The notes under the pieces were generated by a model. The model saw only the letters and a program-made list of their open reading frames with translations. It ran no database searches and had not been told where the DNA came from. From contig JAQFVV010006216.1 of NCBI GenBank assembly GCA_028023455.1, positions 3,488,877 through 3,552,876 on the forward strand: 64,000 bases of DNA, read 5' to 3'. Both the position numbers and the translations under genes were made by a program. This DNA is from Epiperipatus broadwayi. Taxonomy: Eukaryota > Onychophora > Udeonychophora > Euonychophora > Peripatidae. This document shows positions 26,901-38,900 of the stretch, piece by piece; position 1 is the stretch's first letter; every line of letters starts with the position of its first letter.

Positions 26901-29900
26901 TACTTATGGAGAGTTTTGTTGTTTATCAACAATTAATGTGCTAGTATAGAAATGTGTCATGTGATGCTTAATGGTTTAACACCAATCCTGCCTAATAGGA
27001 TAGTGGTGGCTATGGTTGTAAAAGAGCCAAAGACACCAAAATGTATGGGTGCTGAACTGAGTTCAGACCCATATGACTATTTAAGCTATTGAGCTTAGAT
27101 TGAAAATATTTTTTGTGTTTTCAATTTCATTCTCATAGTTTAGTAGTTAAGTAGAGATAAAAGGTGGTTGCTAGAGGGTTGATTAGATCCTAAGATCTAG
27201 TGCAGTGCTCTCAGATCCAAAGCTCCTCACTGATGAAGGCCACAAGCCAGAAACTAGTCTGGGGATATTGGATGAGTAGGCATTAGATAGGGATTTTATG
27301 CACAAGCCTTCTGGCATCCATTGATTACTCTGTTTAGCACAGGTGGCAATACTGTATGGAGAGTTTTGCTCTGTTTATCAACAATTAATGTGCTAGTATA
27401 GGAAATGTGATCATGTGATGCTTAATGGTTTAACACCAATCCTGCCTAATAGGATAGTGGTGGTATGGTTGTAAAAGAGCCAAAGACACCAAAATGTATG
27501 GGTGCTGAACTGAGTTCAGACCCATATGACTATTTAAGCTATTGAGCTTAGATTGAAAATATATTTTGTGTTTTCAATTTCATTCTCATGTTAGTAGTTA
27601 AGTAGAGATAAAGGTGGTTGTAGAGGGGTTGATTAGATCCTAAGATCTAGATGCAGTGCTCTCAGATCCAAAGCTCCTCACTGATGAAGGCCACAAGCCA
27701 GAAACTAGTCTGGGGATATTGGATGAGTAGGCATTAGATAGGGATTTTATGCACAAGCCTTCTGGCATCCATTGATTACTCTGTTTAGCACAGGTGGCAA
27801 TACTGTATGGAGAGTTTTGCTCTGTTTATCAACAATTAATGTGCTAGTATAGAAAATGTGATCATGTGATGCTTAATGGTTTAACACCAATCCTGTCTAA
27901 TAGGATAGTGGTGGCTATGGTTGTAAAAGAGCCAAAGACACCAAAATGTATGGGTGCTGAACTGAGTTCAGACCCATATGACTATTTAAGCTATTGAGCT
28001 TAGATTAAAATATATTTTGTGTTTTCAATTTCATTCTCATAGTTTAGTAGTTAAGTAGAGATAAAAGGTGGTTGCTAGAGGGTTGCATTAGATCAAGATC
28101 AGAGCAGGCTCTCAGATCCAAACCCCACTGATGAAGGCCACAAGCCAGAAACTAGTCTGGGGATATTGGATGAGTAGGCATAGATAGGGTTTTATGCACA
28201 AGCCTTCGGTCCATTGATTACTCTGTTTGACGGTGGAAACTGTATGGGGTTTTGTGTTATCAACAATTAATGTGCAGTATAGAAAAGTGACAGGAGCAAG
28301 GTTAATAATTGTAATAGTTATTTAAAATGAACCAGCTAAATAGAAACTTCAATTACAAAAATCAAAGATACAGTAAAGATAATAAAATGCTATATGAATC
28401 ATAAATGCTTATATGCCTGTTATCTATATTTTGATAAAATAACAAAATGTATATGTATAAATATACATCTGCATTTGATTGGATTATAAATGCTCCACAA
28501 ACCTGGAATTTCTGATATTACCTGCTTACCTACCTGTAATTGTTCTTAAAAATAATAAAATGAAATGCTTCACAAACCCGGAATAATAATTGCAATACTG
28601 ATATTATCTGTACATCTACTCAAAATATTTCTACAGACCTGAAATAAATGATTACAATCATTTATGTATTATTATAATATGTATATCTGATCTACTTGAA
28701 ATGCTTTCACAAACCCGGAATAATAATTGCAATACTGATATTATCTGTACATCTACTCAAAATGTTTCTACAGACCTGGAATAAATGATTACAAACATTT
28801 ATGTATTAATATAATAGGTATACCTACTTGAAATGCTTTTACAAACCTGGAATAATAATTGCAATACTGATATTATCTGTACATCTACTTGAAATGCTTC
28901 TATAGACTTGAAATCAATAATTCACAAACATTTATGTATAAATTGTGTATGTGTACCTGCTTAAAATGCTTCTACAGACCTGGAATAAATGGTTAAAAAC
29001 CTTTGCATATTAATTGTATATGTATCTGTAGCTGAAATGCTTCTATCAATATCAGAATATAATTATGAACTTATATATATCTGAATCCCTACCTGAAATG
29101 CTTCTATCAGCATCAAAATGTGATTATCAATACTTATATATTAATTATATACATATATCTACCTGAAATGTGTCTTTAGATTTCTTCTTATCATGTGAAC
29201 TAAAAAATGCGTTTTTGCTCAGATAACCTACTTGAAATATTTCTAGACTTCACATTATATGAACAAAAAAAAAGAGTTTTTACTTGGATATGAATAATGA
29301 ACTGTATTAGAAGGACTTGCTAATGAATTGTTAAATAAAATTGTTGTTACTTTAAATTAATGAAATTGTTCAATTCTATTTTGCATCACTAGTCATTCAT
29401 TGCATCTTGCTCACAAGAATCTCATGCCTCCTGAGCTATGTTCGGCATAACCAGACGATGGTAAGTAAGGTTGTAGTGAGATGGAATTTTAGTGGTGCCA
29501 TTTGGGAAACCAAACACATAAATTTCTAGATGCTTTCAGTCTCTATGGTGCTACATCCTCTGATGAGCAGGAAATATTGTTGTAGGTGGGGTGATGTCTG
29601 CATTGGAGAATGCCAATCGATAGTTTTTTTCTGCCATATGCTCATCAGGAAATAAAACCAATGAAGAGTAGGGTTGGTCGTATGTCGGGCTACAATATGG
29701 AGAGGACAGAGAACAAAAAATTAAGGAGCCCTTGGCAATAGCAAGTGATCATTTTTCAATCAATAGAAAAGCTGCAAGCATACCGCTATCAAAGAAAAGA
29801 GTCATTTAAATAAATTTTAATACTTTGAATAGCTAATTAGTTACTACTTATACATTTTTAGATTTAGATCTTTTTCTTAATATTTAAGAATTAGATAAGT

Positions 29901-32900
29901 GCTTGGCTTGAGTTAGTATTTTGAATCTAATGTCTTAGCTTCTCACTGATGAGAGCCATAGCTCGAAACCGGTCTGGGGATGGGGACCATCATAGATAAA
30001 GGCTTCAGGTACTTTCTCTTGTAGCATTTATCATTAAAAAATAAATAAATAAGCTTGTTTAGAGCTATTAGTAGGCTCTTAAAATATTACATATTGGTAA
30101 TGCAAGCTATATAGGTCATGTGATGTGATTATTTTTTTTACTGATATTATATATATATATGTTATTTTGGGCTCTTAAATTATAATCAAAATAAAATAAA
30201 ATAGCTAATGAAATATATATAAAATAGCAAATAAATAATACTTGGTTTGTGAAGAGATATGAGAATAAAGATAGAAGCCAACTTGAAAAAAAGAAAATAC
30301 GAAATGGGAATAACTAAATCAGTAGGAATCAGTAGACAATGATAATGGTCAGAAATAATAATTAGACAAATAAATAACTAGATAATGATAGAATAAATGT
30401 AAAATAAATATGATGGCTATGGAATGGAAAGAGTGGTGAACATTCTAATTAAAATAAAGAAAAAGAAAAAAGCAATAAATTTAAAAGTTTTTTTTTGTTC
30501 CTGTATAAATTATCTATTAATAAATTTTATTATAATTTTAAAAATAATAATGCATATTATGAGAGCCAAGGCAAAAATGCAGGCTCATGGAAATGAAACC
30601 AAGATTTCTAGAAGCAAGTTAATGAACATGATCAGAAGAAGATTGTTGAAGAAAATTAAAAAAATATGGAAAAAGTGTTTAAAGAAAATATGGAAAGAAT
30701 GTTTGAAAAATTTTAAAAAACCAAAGGGAAAATTTTATAGAAGAAATAAAAGATGGTTGAACCCAGTTGATAGAGAAAATCAGAGAATATAATAAAAAAA
30801 ATATTTGGCAAAAAAAGTTAAAGTTGATGCAATGTTGTTGTCACGAGAGTTAGAAAGTAATTCTAATATGGATGAGAATAAAAAAATTGCAAATCATTGC
30901 CAGACTATATTAGTTAAAGATAGTGATTAAATTTTGCTCTTTAAGATGGAAGAAAATAGAGGATAAAGAGACCAATAAAATGAATATAAATATTGGCATT
31001 ATAAATAAATGTAGAATGGATGCTGAAGTCATGAATAGTGATAATGTAAATGTTGATATCTTTGTTAAGGATGATTATTTTTGATTAAAAATAACAACAG
31101 AGGAAACTATGATAAGCAAAAGGTAGGAATTAATGGAAAATGTGATCAAGAAGAATTGAGGGGACATTACAATGAGACAAATGTTAATATAAAGATTGCA
31201 AATATGTTTTTATATGAGGCCAAAAATAAAAAAGTAAAGAAACTGAAAAATGAATTATGTTTCTCAAATATTAAAGAAATGGATGATGAAGAAAGACATA
31301 TTAAAAAAATAAAAATGGAAGAGTTCTGCCTCCTATGGCCTACAAAAGAAAATATATTAATAATAAAAAAAGATCAAAAATATTAAAATGATTAGATAGC
31401 AGTTCAAACATAAAGCATCTTATGATCATCTGAAGGAGCACCATATCCTAGTATAAATGCTGACATAGGAAAAGTACATGGTAAAGCCAAACAGAATAAA
31501 GCAGAAGATTCATTGTAGCTGGAAATGATTTAGAGTAACCATGAGATAGATAGAAAATTTTTCAGGTCACTTCAAATAAAGATACCTATACCATTAAAGA
31601 AATACCTGGAAAGAGATAAAGCTTAACCATTAATGATGACCTGCTAATTTGATAATCTTAGATCTGTTAAAAAGGCAAATATTATAAAAATCTAAATTTA
31701 AGAAATTCATGAAAAGGGGAGAATTTGTTGAGTTTTGATTGTTACTTTTAGTGTTATTTATGGATGGTTTGTCATTGGTGTGAAGATGCAGCCATGTTTT
31801 AATGATACTCCATAGAGTGTTCTATCTCAGCTCTGCATCATCTGGTTTATATTTATAGTCAGCAGCATGTAAGTCTTGAGAATGAGCCAGACAGTATTCT
31901 TATATTTATTTGCCCCTAAGCCTCACAATTAACAAGGAATAATCATGGTTTAATTTCACAAATAGTTAAAGTAGTTATGTGTCATGGACCACTGTCCTCT
32001 AAGACTGAGAATTGAGTGAGATTTCATCTGTACAGATTATTATTTTGAATATAGGGTGGTATGTTGTGTATTGTACTTAAATGAGGTATTCCTCTAAGTA
32101 TTCATGCTGTATTGTATATTCATTGCCCAGTGATAGTTTCCTGTCTCTATATTGATATTGTGAATTGATCAAATTTAGTGATTAATCCAAATCAAATCTC
32201 TCCATAGTAAAAATAAAATAGAACATAACGGTTATGACAAAATTTTAGGTACTTTATCCAACCATGTAATGTGTCCGCCTGATGAGGCTGTTGCTTGCAA
32301 AAGCACAGAAATATGCCATTTACGTGTCCCAACTTAAGCCTCTAGAACAGTTCTGTTCATATTAGGCATCCACGCTGTGCTTCACATTGCTATGGAAATA
32401 GTACACAACCTCATATATCGTTACTGTAGAATGTGAGGGTGTATGGAATTTAACAGGTCATAAGTGTTTTTATGTGCATTGGAATTAAGTATCTTGCACA
32501 TTCCCTGATGTCCTATTACATATTAATAATTATAAGTCTGTTGCCCCATTTCCTTAACATGTTTGAATGTAAAAATAATTGCAAAGGTGTACATCATTGA
32601 AGCATGTCACATAAGTCACACGAAAAGACACATTTGCGGGAGAACAGCTACGAGAGTAATACAATATCTGGCATTATCTGTCATTTTGGAAATCATAATA
32701 TAGGTTTTTTCAGACTAGAGCATGTATTGGCCATGCCATTGGCCTGGAAAAACCATCGGAGGCCCCCCCCCTTAAATTTCAGCATTATGCACTAATTTTA
32801 TAATTGAGCATGTATTGGCCTGTCCTTTGGTCAGGCAAAACCATCAGAGACCCCCTCTGCCCATTCCAGTGCCATGCACTGAGTTTTCTAATTTTCAGTC

Positions 32901-35900
32901 AAAAAATGACACATTTTCAAACTGTTGGTTTTATATATTTTTAAAATGAAAATTGAGTTAAACCATCGGAAATGTTGTAAACATAATTTCCCATCGTAAA
33001 TTTTTTAAAAATAATTAGAAAAATTGGCAGAGAGCAGAAAGCAAAAAATTATCAGTCCAGTAATGTTACATTTGATTATTTTTGCAAGCAACAGTGCCAT
33101 CAAGCGGATGCATTACACGGTTGGATAGAGAACCAAATTTTATTATGAACATCAGTTTGTAATTTCAATTTTAAAAGAAGTACAGCTGAGCATGACATTA
33201 TTATATGTTTTAAAAAAATTATACCATTTATACTTTTCTTAAATACTTTATCAATAGTTTTATTTATATCAAACTAACACTTTCGACTGTCCTGCAGCCA
33301 TCATCAGAGCTACAATATTCAAATATATAATTATACAATTAATACACTTATCCACATATTGATATATAGATAATTAAATACATGATATAAATATAAATAA
33401 TTATACATTTTAATATGACCTTTATAAATAATCATTTCCCATTTTATTACTTTACATTTTAAATAATTTTATCAATATTTTATATTAATTTATTTTATAT
33501 CAATTTATTTTATTTTTTTAAAATATTATTTAATATAATAATTATAACTTTAACATTTATTTTACTATTTAATACATATTATCATTTTACTTATATTATA
33601 AAATCAACTAATTTTGTCTTATTTTAATTAAATATTTCTATCAATTAACTTTTCCCACATTACAAATTATTTTTTATTATTGTTTATATTATACAAAAAA
33701 TTATCTACCTCTTGTTAATTCTATTTCCAAAACCCAACTGACAAAAGTTCAAAATTTGTACTTGTTTAACACTTCTCCTTATTGTCATTTTCTTTAACTT
33801 TTTTCTTTTAACCTTTTCAAATTCTAATTATTATTAATAATTGTTTATAAAATTATTGTTCTTACCCCAAAATCCATATTAAGACTTAATTTTATACTCT
33901 TAATCAAGATTCCCTCTTTAATTTTTCTATCCCTTCTATTATTTGTGTAATTAATCATTTTTATACAATCTTTTTCAAACCTATGTAAAACATAAATGGT
34001 GTATATAAAATTGAATGCAAATCATGTAAAAGTAAAAATATAAAAACTAATTATGTGGGAGAAACAAAGAATTTCATTTATACCAGATTAATTCTACATA
34101 AATATGATAAGAGATCACCTATTTATTTGTATTCATTAGAAACAGGTCATAGGTTTGAAAAAGATTGTATAAAAATGATTAAGTACACAAATAATAGAAG
34201 GGATAGGAAAATTAAAAAGGCAATCTTGATTAAGAATATACAACCAAGTCTTAATAGGGATTTCGGAGTAAGAACAATAATTTTTTAAACAATTATTAAT
34301 AATAATTAGAATTTGAAAAGGTTAAAAGAAAAAAGTTAAAGAAAATGACAATAGAGGGAGTGTTAAACAAGTGCAAATTTTGAATTTTTTTGTCAGTTGG
34401 GTTTTGGAAATAAAATTAACAAGGGGTAGGTAATTTTTTGTAACATAAAAAATAATTTGTAATGTGGGAAAAGTTAATGGTATTTGTAAACTATTAACTG
34501 TGCAGCCTTTGGTGGTGCTGTTTCTAGTTAAAAACAGAGTGATATAACATTACCGGGCCGCTAGATTTTTTTTTTTATCTAATAGATCGTATTTTGACAT
34601 ACGGCTGTAATTTTTTTTTCTTTTTAATATATTGTTGTTGTTTTGGACATAATTATTTTTTTTTTGGTTTTCATTTGATAAATTTAAAACTATAATGGAC
34701 ACTTTGATCTTTTTTTTGGATCTCAAAAGTACATAATTTTTGACATACGCCTTTATTGGGGGGGGGGCGGGGGGATTTCCATTCTAAATCTACTGTTTCT
34801 TTTTTACAGACGTCTTTTTTTTTTTTTTTTGGTTTTGGATTTGATACATTTCAAAGTATAAGGGACAGTTTTAACTTTTTTTTGGAATATCTCAAATATA
34901 CACAATTTGCTTTACATACGACTTTCTTTTTTTTTGTTATTTAAAATTAGAATCGACACTTTCTTTTTGAATTTGTTAAAAATGCCAGGGGTTGCTGTTG
35001 ATTGATTTAGCGAAAAAAATTCAAAGCTGTCTGACAAACTCCTCCTCAGATGTCCATATTTGTTTATAAACGAAAGGAATTGTTTGGTATTTTATCTTAC
35101 ATTTATAAATATGGGGGTTTTTTTGGGCGGCGGGTTTTGATTTTTTTGTTTTTTTTAATAATAACAAAATAAAATGGGTTTTTGATTTTTTTGTTTTTTT
35201 TAATTATAACAAATAAAACGGGGTTTTGATTTTTTTGTTTTTTTAATAATAATAAATAAAACGGGACTTCTTTTTTCTCTTAGATTTATAAATACAGGTT
35301 TTTTGGGGGGCGGCGGGTTTTTTTTTTTTTTAATAATAACAAATAAAACGTTAAAAACAAAAAAGTCAATCGCGGTATTGTTTTTTTAACCAAAAAAATA
35401 TGTATATGAACCGGTTTTGTTACATTCTGTGGATTTATTTATTTATCTTTTTTAAGAGTCGTACAAGTTTGTTAAAGATTTTTTGTTTTCATAACAAATA
35501 AAACGTCGGTATTTTTTTTTTTTTAACAACAACAATTAGATCGGGTTCATTTTTAAAATATACTTAACGTGCTGTTTATTGATTTAGAACAACAACAACA
35601 AAAAACATTTTTGTTTCTAAATGAGACGAATAGATATGTCAAAAGAAGAAGTTTTTTTTTTTACACACAAAAAAAAAAAATCAATCAAGAGATGTCCAAC
35701 AAAGTCTGCCGCCCCTTTTTAAGACTGTCATTCTGGGTGTTAATTACATGATTTACAGATCCAAATAATCGCAAACAAAACACAAATTCTTTCCAGAAAA
35801 TAAATTTATTAACCATATATGACTAAACTAAATCAACTGTAATGAATGTTCCAACATTTTAAAAAGTCATACAACTTGTTACTGAGGGTGTACGGTCATT

Positions 35901-38900
35901 TTCTTCAAAATGGCTTGGAAAATGTCCTCGTCTTTGTGAAGACGCCTTCAAATGAACTCAGCTAAATAATTTTGGTGGTATTGGCATGTTGTGCCGTTCT
36001 GTCACTTAAGTAGACTCCAAAACCTCTCGATGGTTGTGGGGTCCACGAAATTGTAACGATGGTTAACAGTGACATGTGTAAAGCCTGCCACCTTAAGATC
36101 AGTTTTCCTATAACCCTTCCAACAGTCTGAGTAGATGGTAGATCTGGACTTGATAACAAATAAAATGGGGTTTTGATTTTTTAATAATAACAAATAAAAC
36201 GTGTCAACCTGTTTTGTTACATTCTGTGGATTTATTTATTTATATTTTTTTAAGAATCGTACAGCTTTGTTAAAGATTTTTTGTTTTTCATAACAAAAAT
36301 AAAACATCGTTATTTTTATTCTTTTTTAACAACAAAAATTAGCTCGGGTTCATTTTTAAAATCTACTTAACGTGCTGTTTATTGTTTAAAACAACAACAA
36401 CAAAAAACCTCTTTTTGCTTCTAAACGGAACGAATAGGTATGTCAAAAGAAGAAGTATTTTTTTTTTAAAAAAATCAATCAATCAAGAGATGTCCAATAA
36501 ACTACGCCGCCCCTTTTTAACATTGTCATTCTGGGTGTTAATTACATGATTTACAGATAAAAATAATCGCAAACAAAACACAAATTCTTTCCAGAAAATA
36601 AATTTATTAACCACATATGACTGAACGAAATCAACTGTAACGAATGGCAGGATGTTTTGGGCTTGCAAAAATGCAACTGCTTCACTTTCTCTGTTTGGGA
36701 CATCCCACAAATGTAATAACGTGGTAGACATTTTGTTATTCTTTTTCAACTCTCGTCCGAGTCACGACAGAAACGGTATTTTTCCGCAAACAACTCCAAT
36801 CGTCTGCCAGAGAGCTTGAGAAATTTTATTTTGTCTTTTTTGACCCCAAAGAAATCCAAAATTAGCAAAAAAAAATTTTTTTGACAACTATCAATAATAC
36901 GCTGAAAATTACTAGTACGCAAAAATCTTTCAGTTGGGAAATACAGAAAATCATAAACATCAACAAATAAACACTTGAAAAAGATGACAATGCTCACACT
37001 CTCATCTTAAATTCTAGCGACAATACAAATTTTGTCAATGTGCATAGGATTTCAACTCACAATGAAACCAATGGTAAACTATACGATCATAGTATTGTTA
37101 GTAGACGTTGTTTTGTTGATACACGGAAGAATTGGCTGCATATTATAACCACTACATACAATCTACTCGTATATTAATGATCACTCGTATATTAGCCATA
37201 GGTTTGGCCACGAAAGCGGTATAATTCTGTGTTTTTACACAGAAACAGCGCCAACACAGGCTGTACAATGAATAGTTTACAAATACCAAGTTAATTGATA
37301 GAAATATTTAATAAAAATAAGACAAGATTAGAAGTTGATTGTATAATATAAGTAAAATGATAATAATATGTATTAAATAATATTTTTAAAAAATAAAATA
37401 AAGTGATATAAAATAAATTAATATAAAATGTTGATAAAATTATTTAAGAAGTAAAGTAATAAAATGGGAAATGATTATTTATAATGGTCATATTAGAATG
37501 TATAATTATTTTTGTTTATATTGTGTATTTAATTATTTATATCAATATGTGGATAAGTGTATTAATTGTATAATTATATATTTGAATATTGTAGCTCTGA
37601 TGATGACTGCAGGACAGTCGAAACTGTTAGTTTGATATAAATAAGAGTCTTGATAAAGTGTTTAAGAAAGTTGTAAATGGTATGATATGTTATAGTAGAA
37701 ATCAATACATAGGAAAAGAAGAAGTGAAAATTATATTACTTTTAAAAAAAATTATGAATAGAAATAAAATCAATCGATGTCAAATAATGGATCAGCTCTA
37801 TTTTATTTTTAAATGGAGAAGAGGTAAATGCAACTTCTCTATCATGGGCTACATATACAACCTGATAAATATAAATATTTAAGCTAAGAGGAGGTTAAAA
37901 TTCAATTTTAATAATAACTAAGCTAGTTTTAATATCTAAAAAAAAAACAAAAAGTTTGCTGTTTTAGATGTATAAAACTAAAAGGAGAAAAAAATCAGAT
38001 AGATAATAAATTTTAACTTTTGATAAAAATATTTTTATCATTCTTTTCTAACAGAAAAGGATTAGTTAGAAGAAAAAAAAGTAAAATTTAAAGAAATGAA
38101 AATTTTGTTTCTTTAGTTCTGAAAATAGAAAGATATTTAGATTTAGTTTAATTAAAAATAAACATAGGATTAGAGAAATAAACTGAAATGGATTAAATAT
38201 CTAGTTCTGACTATCTATTTTTAAGGTATATATTTTTTTGCTCTCTTATTAAAAATAATAATCAAAAAAATGTGGGATAAAGTAAATCTTTTGTACCATG
38301 ATTCAAAAATAAGATTATTTTTAAAGATTTTAATGTTAATTAATAAAAAAAATCAAGACAAATAATCCGACAAACAATGAGAGTTAAGTAGAAAAGGTTT
38401 TGTTTATTTTTATTATTTGCAGTTGAGATTTTGACTGTTGCTAATCAACTACAAGAAAGTCATTTCTATTATCCTGAACTCATGATAATGATTGCCAGTC
38501 AATTATATTCACATATATCTACTATGGGTAAATAGAGATCCTACAAGGGTGTTTGCTTTATCTTTCAGAGATGTAATCTAAGTGATACAGCAAGATGTTC
38601 AAAGGATTTCTAAAATAAATGTGTAGTTAATCCTACCATTATCAGGATTATTTGCCTTTACTATATTTTAATTATCTATAATGAATGCTGAAAAATCATT
38701 AGAGGAGAAACAATCTATGGACAGAAAGAAAGAGTGTATACCAAAGAAGAGTACTAACATATGTATTAAACATCCACTTTATATTCTTCATCATTTAGTA
38801 AACTAAAAAAAAATGTAAAGTCATCACAGAAAAAAAAAATTGAATTAAATCAGTAATAGAGAACTCTTTAATATTAAATTAAGATATCAAATGTCCTAAA

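Larger units (their letters stand above)
25227..28316. repeat. Tandem array of ~454-bp hammerhead-ribozyme units, head-to-head
   Basis: Units start with TAAACAGAGCAAAACTCTCC at 25238, 25692 and 26147 (period 454-455). After 26326 the same unit runs in the opposite orientation for about 4.4 copies, with hammerheads at 26330, 26778, 27216, 27667 and 28117. Each unit holds one type I hammerhead, the palindrome CTGAACTGAGTTCAG and no open frame. AATAATTGTAATA occurs at 25227-25239 and again at 28304-28316, an apparent 13-bp target-site duplication for the whole array. The format matches retrozymes and ribozyme satellites (Dolichopoda pDo500, newt satellite 2, Schistosoma Sm-alpha) or stacked PLE terminal repeats. 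It lies in NOL7 intron 1. Confidence 0.85.
34479..37287. mobile_element. Merlin-type DNA transposon, 2809 bp, 8-bp TSD
   Basis: The termini GGTATTTGTAAACTATT (34479) and its inverted copy ending at 37287 start imperfect inverted repeats of about 70 bp (GCAGCC, GGTGGTGCTGTTTCT). The flanks are AAGTTAAT at 34471-34478 and 37288-37295. The mirrored minus arm of the PLE still has the uninterrupted site (ATTAACTT, 33644-33651), so the insertion is proven within the window. Two minus-strand transposase fragments identify the Merlin/IS1016 superfamily. Long T-rich tracts (34560-35560) carry ACAAATAAAACG repeats. Confidence 0.85.
33220..37665. mobile_element. Head-to-head Penelope-like element fragments (palindrome)
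   Basis: The minus arm (33985 down to about 33220) is mirrored by the plus arm 34149-34478, which resumes at 37296-37660. Both arms hold the end of a GIY-YIG domain, a 3' untranslated stretch and an A/T-rich terminal repeat ending in a hammerhead-like motif. Only the plus arm keeps the start of the domain (33998-34148). The plus arm is split by a Merlin transposon. Inverted partial copies are a known habit of PLEs, but the palindrome could also have formed later. Confidence 0.75.

Noticed and set aside
25227-28316. CRISPR array or rDNA-type repeat
   Set aside because: Units are 454 bp without unique spacers and the context is eukaryotic. The conserved core is a hammerhead, not an rRNA or crRNA repeat.
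34055-34288. Independent small gene starting at GTG 34055
   Set aside because: The frame is open upstream to 33998 with GVYKIECKSC, so it is the middle of a GIY-YIG domain, not a separate start.
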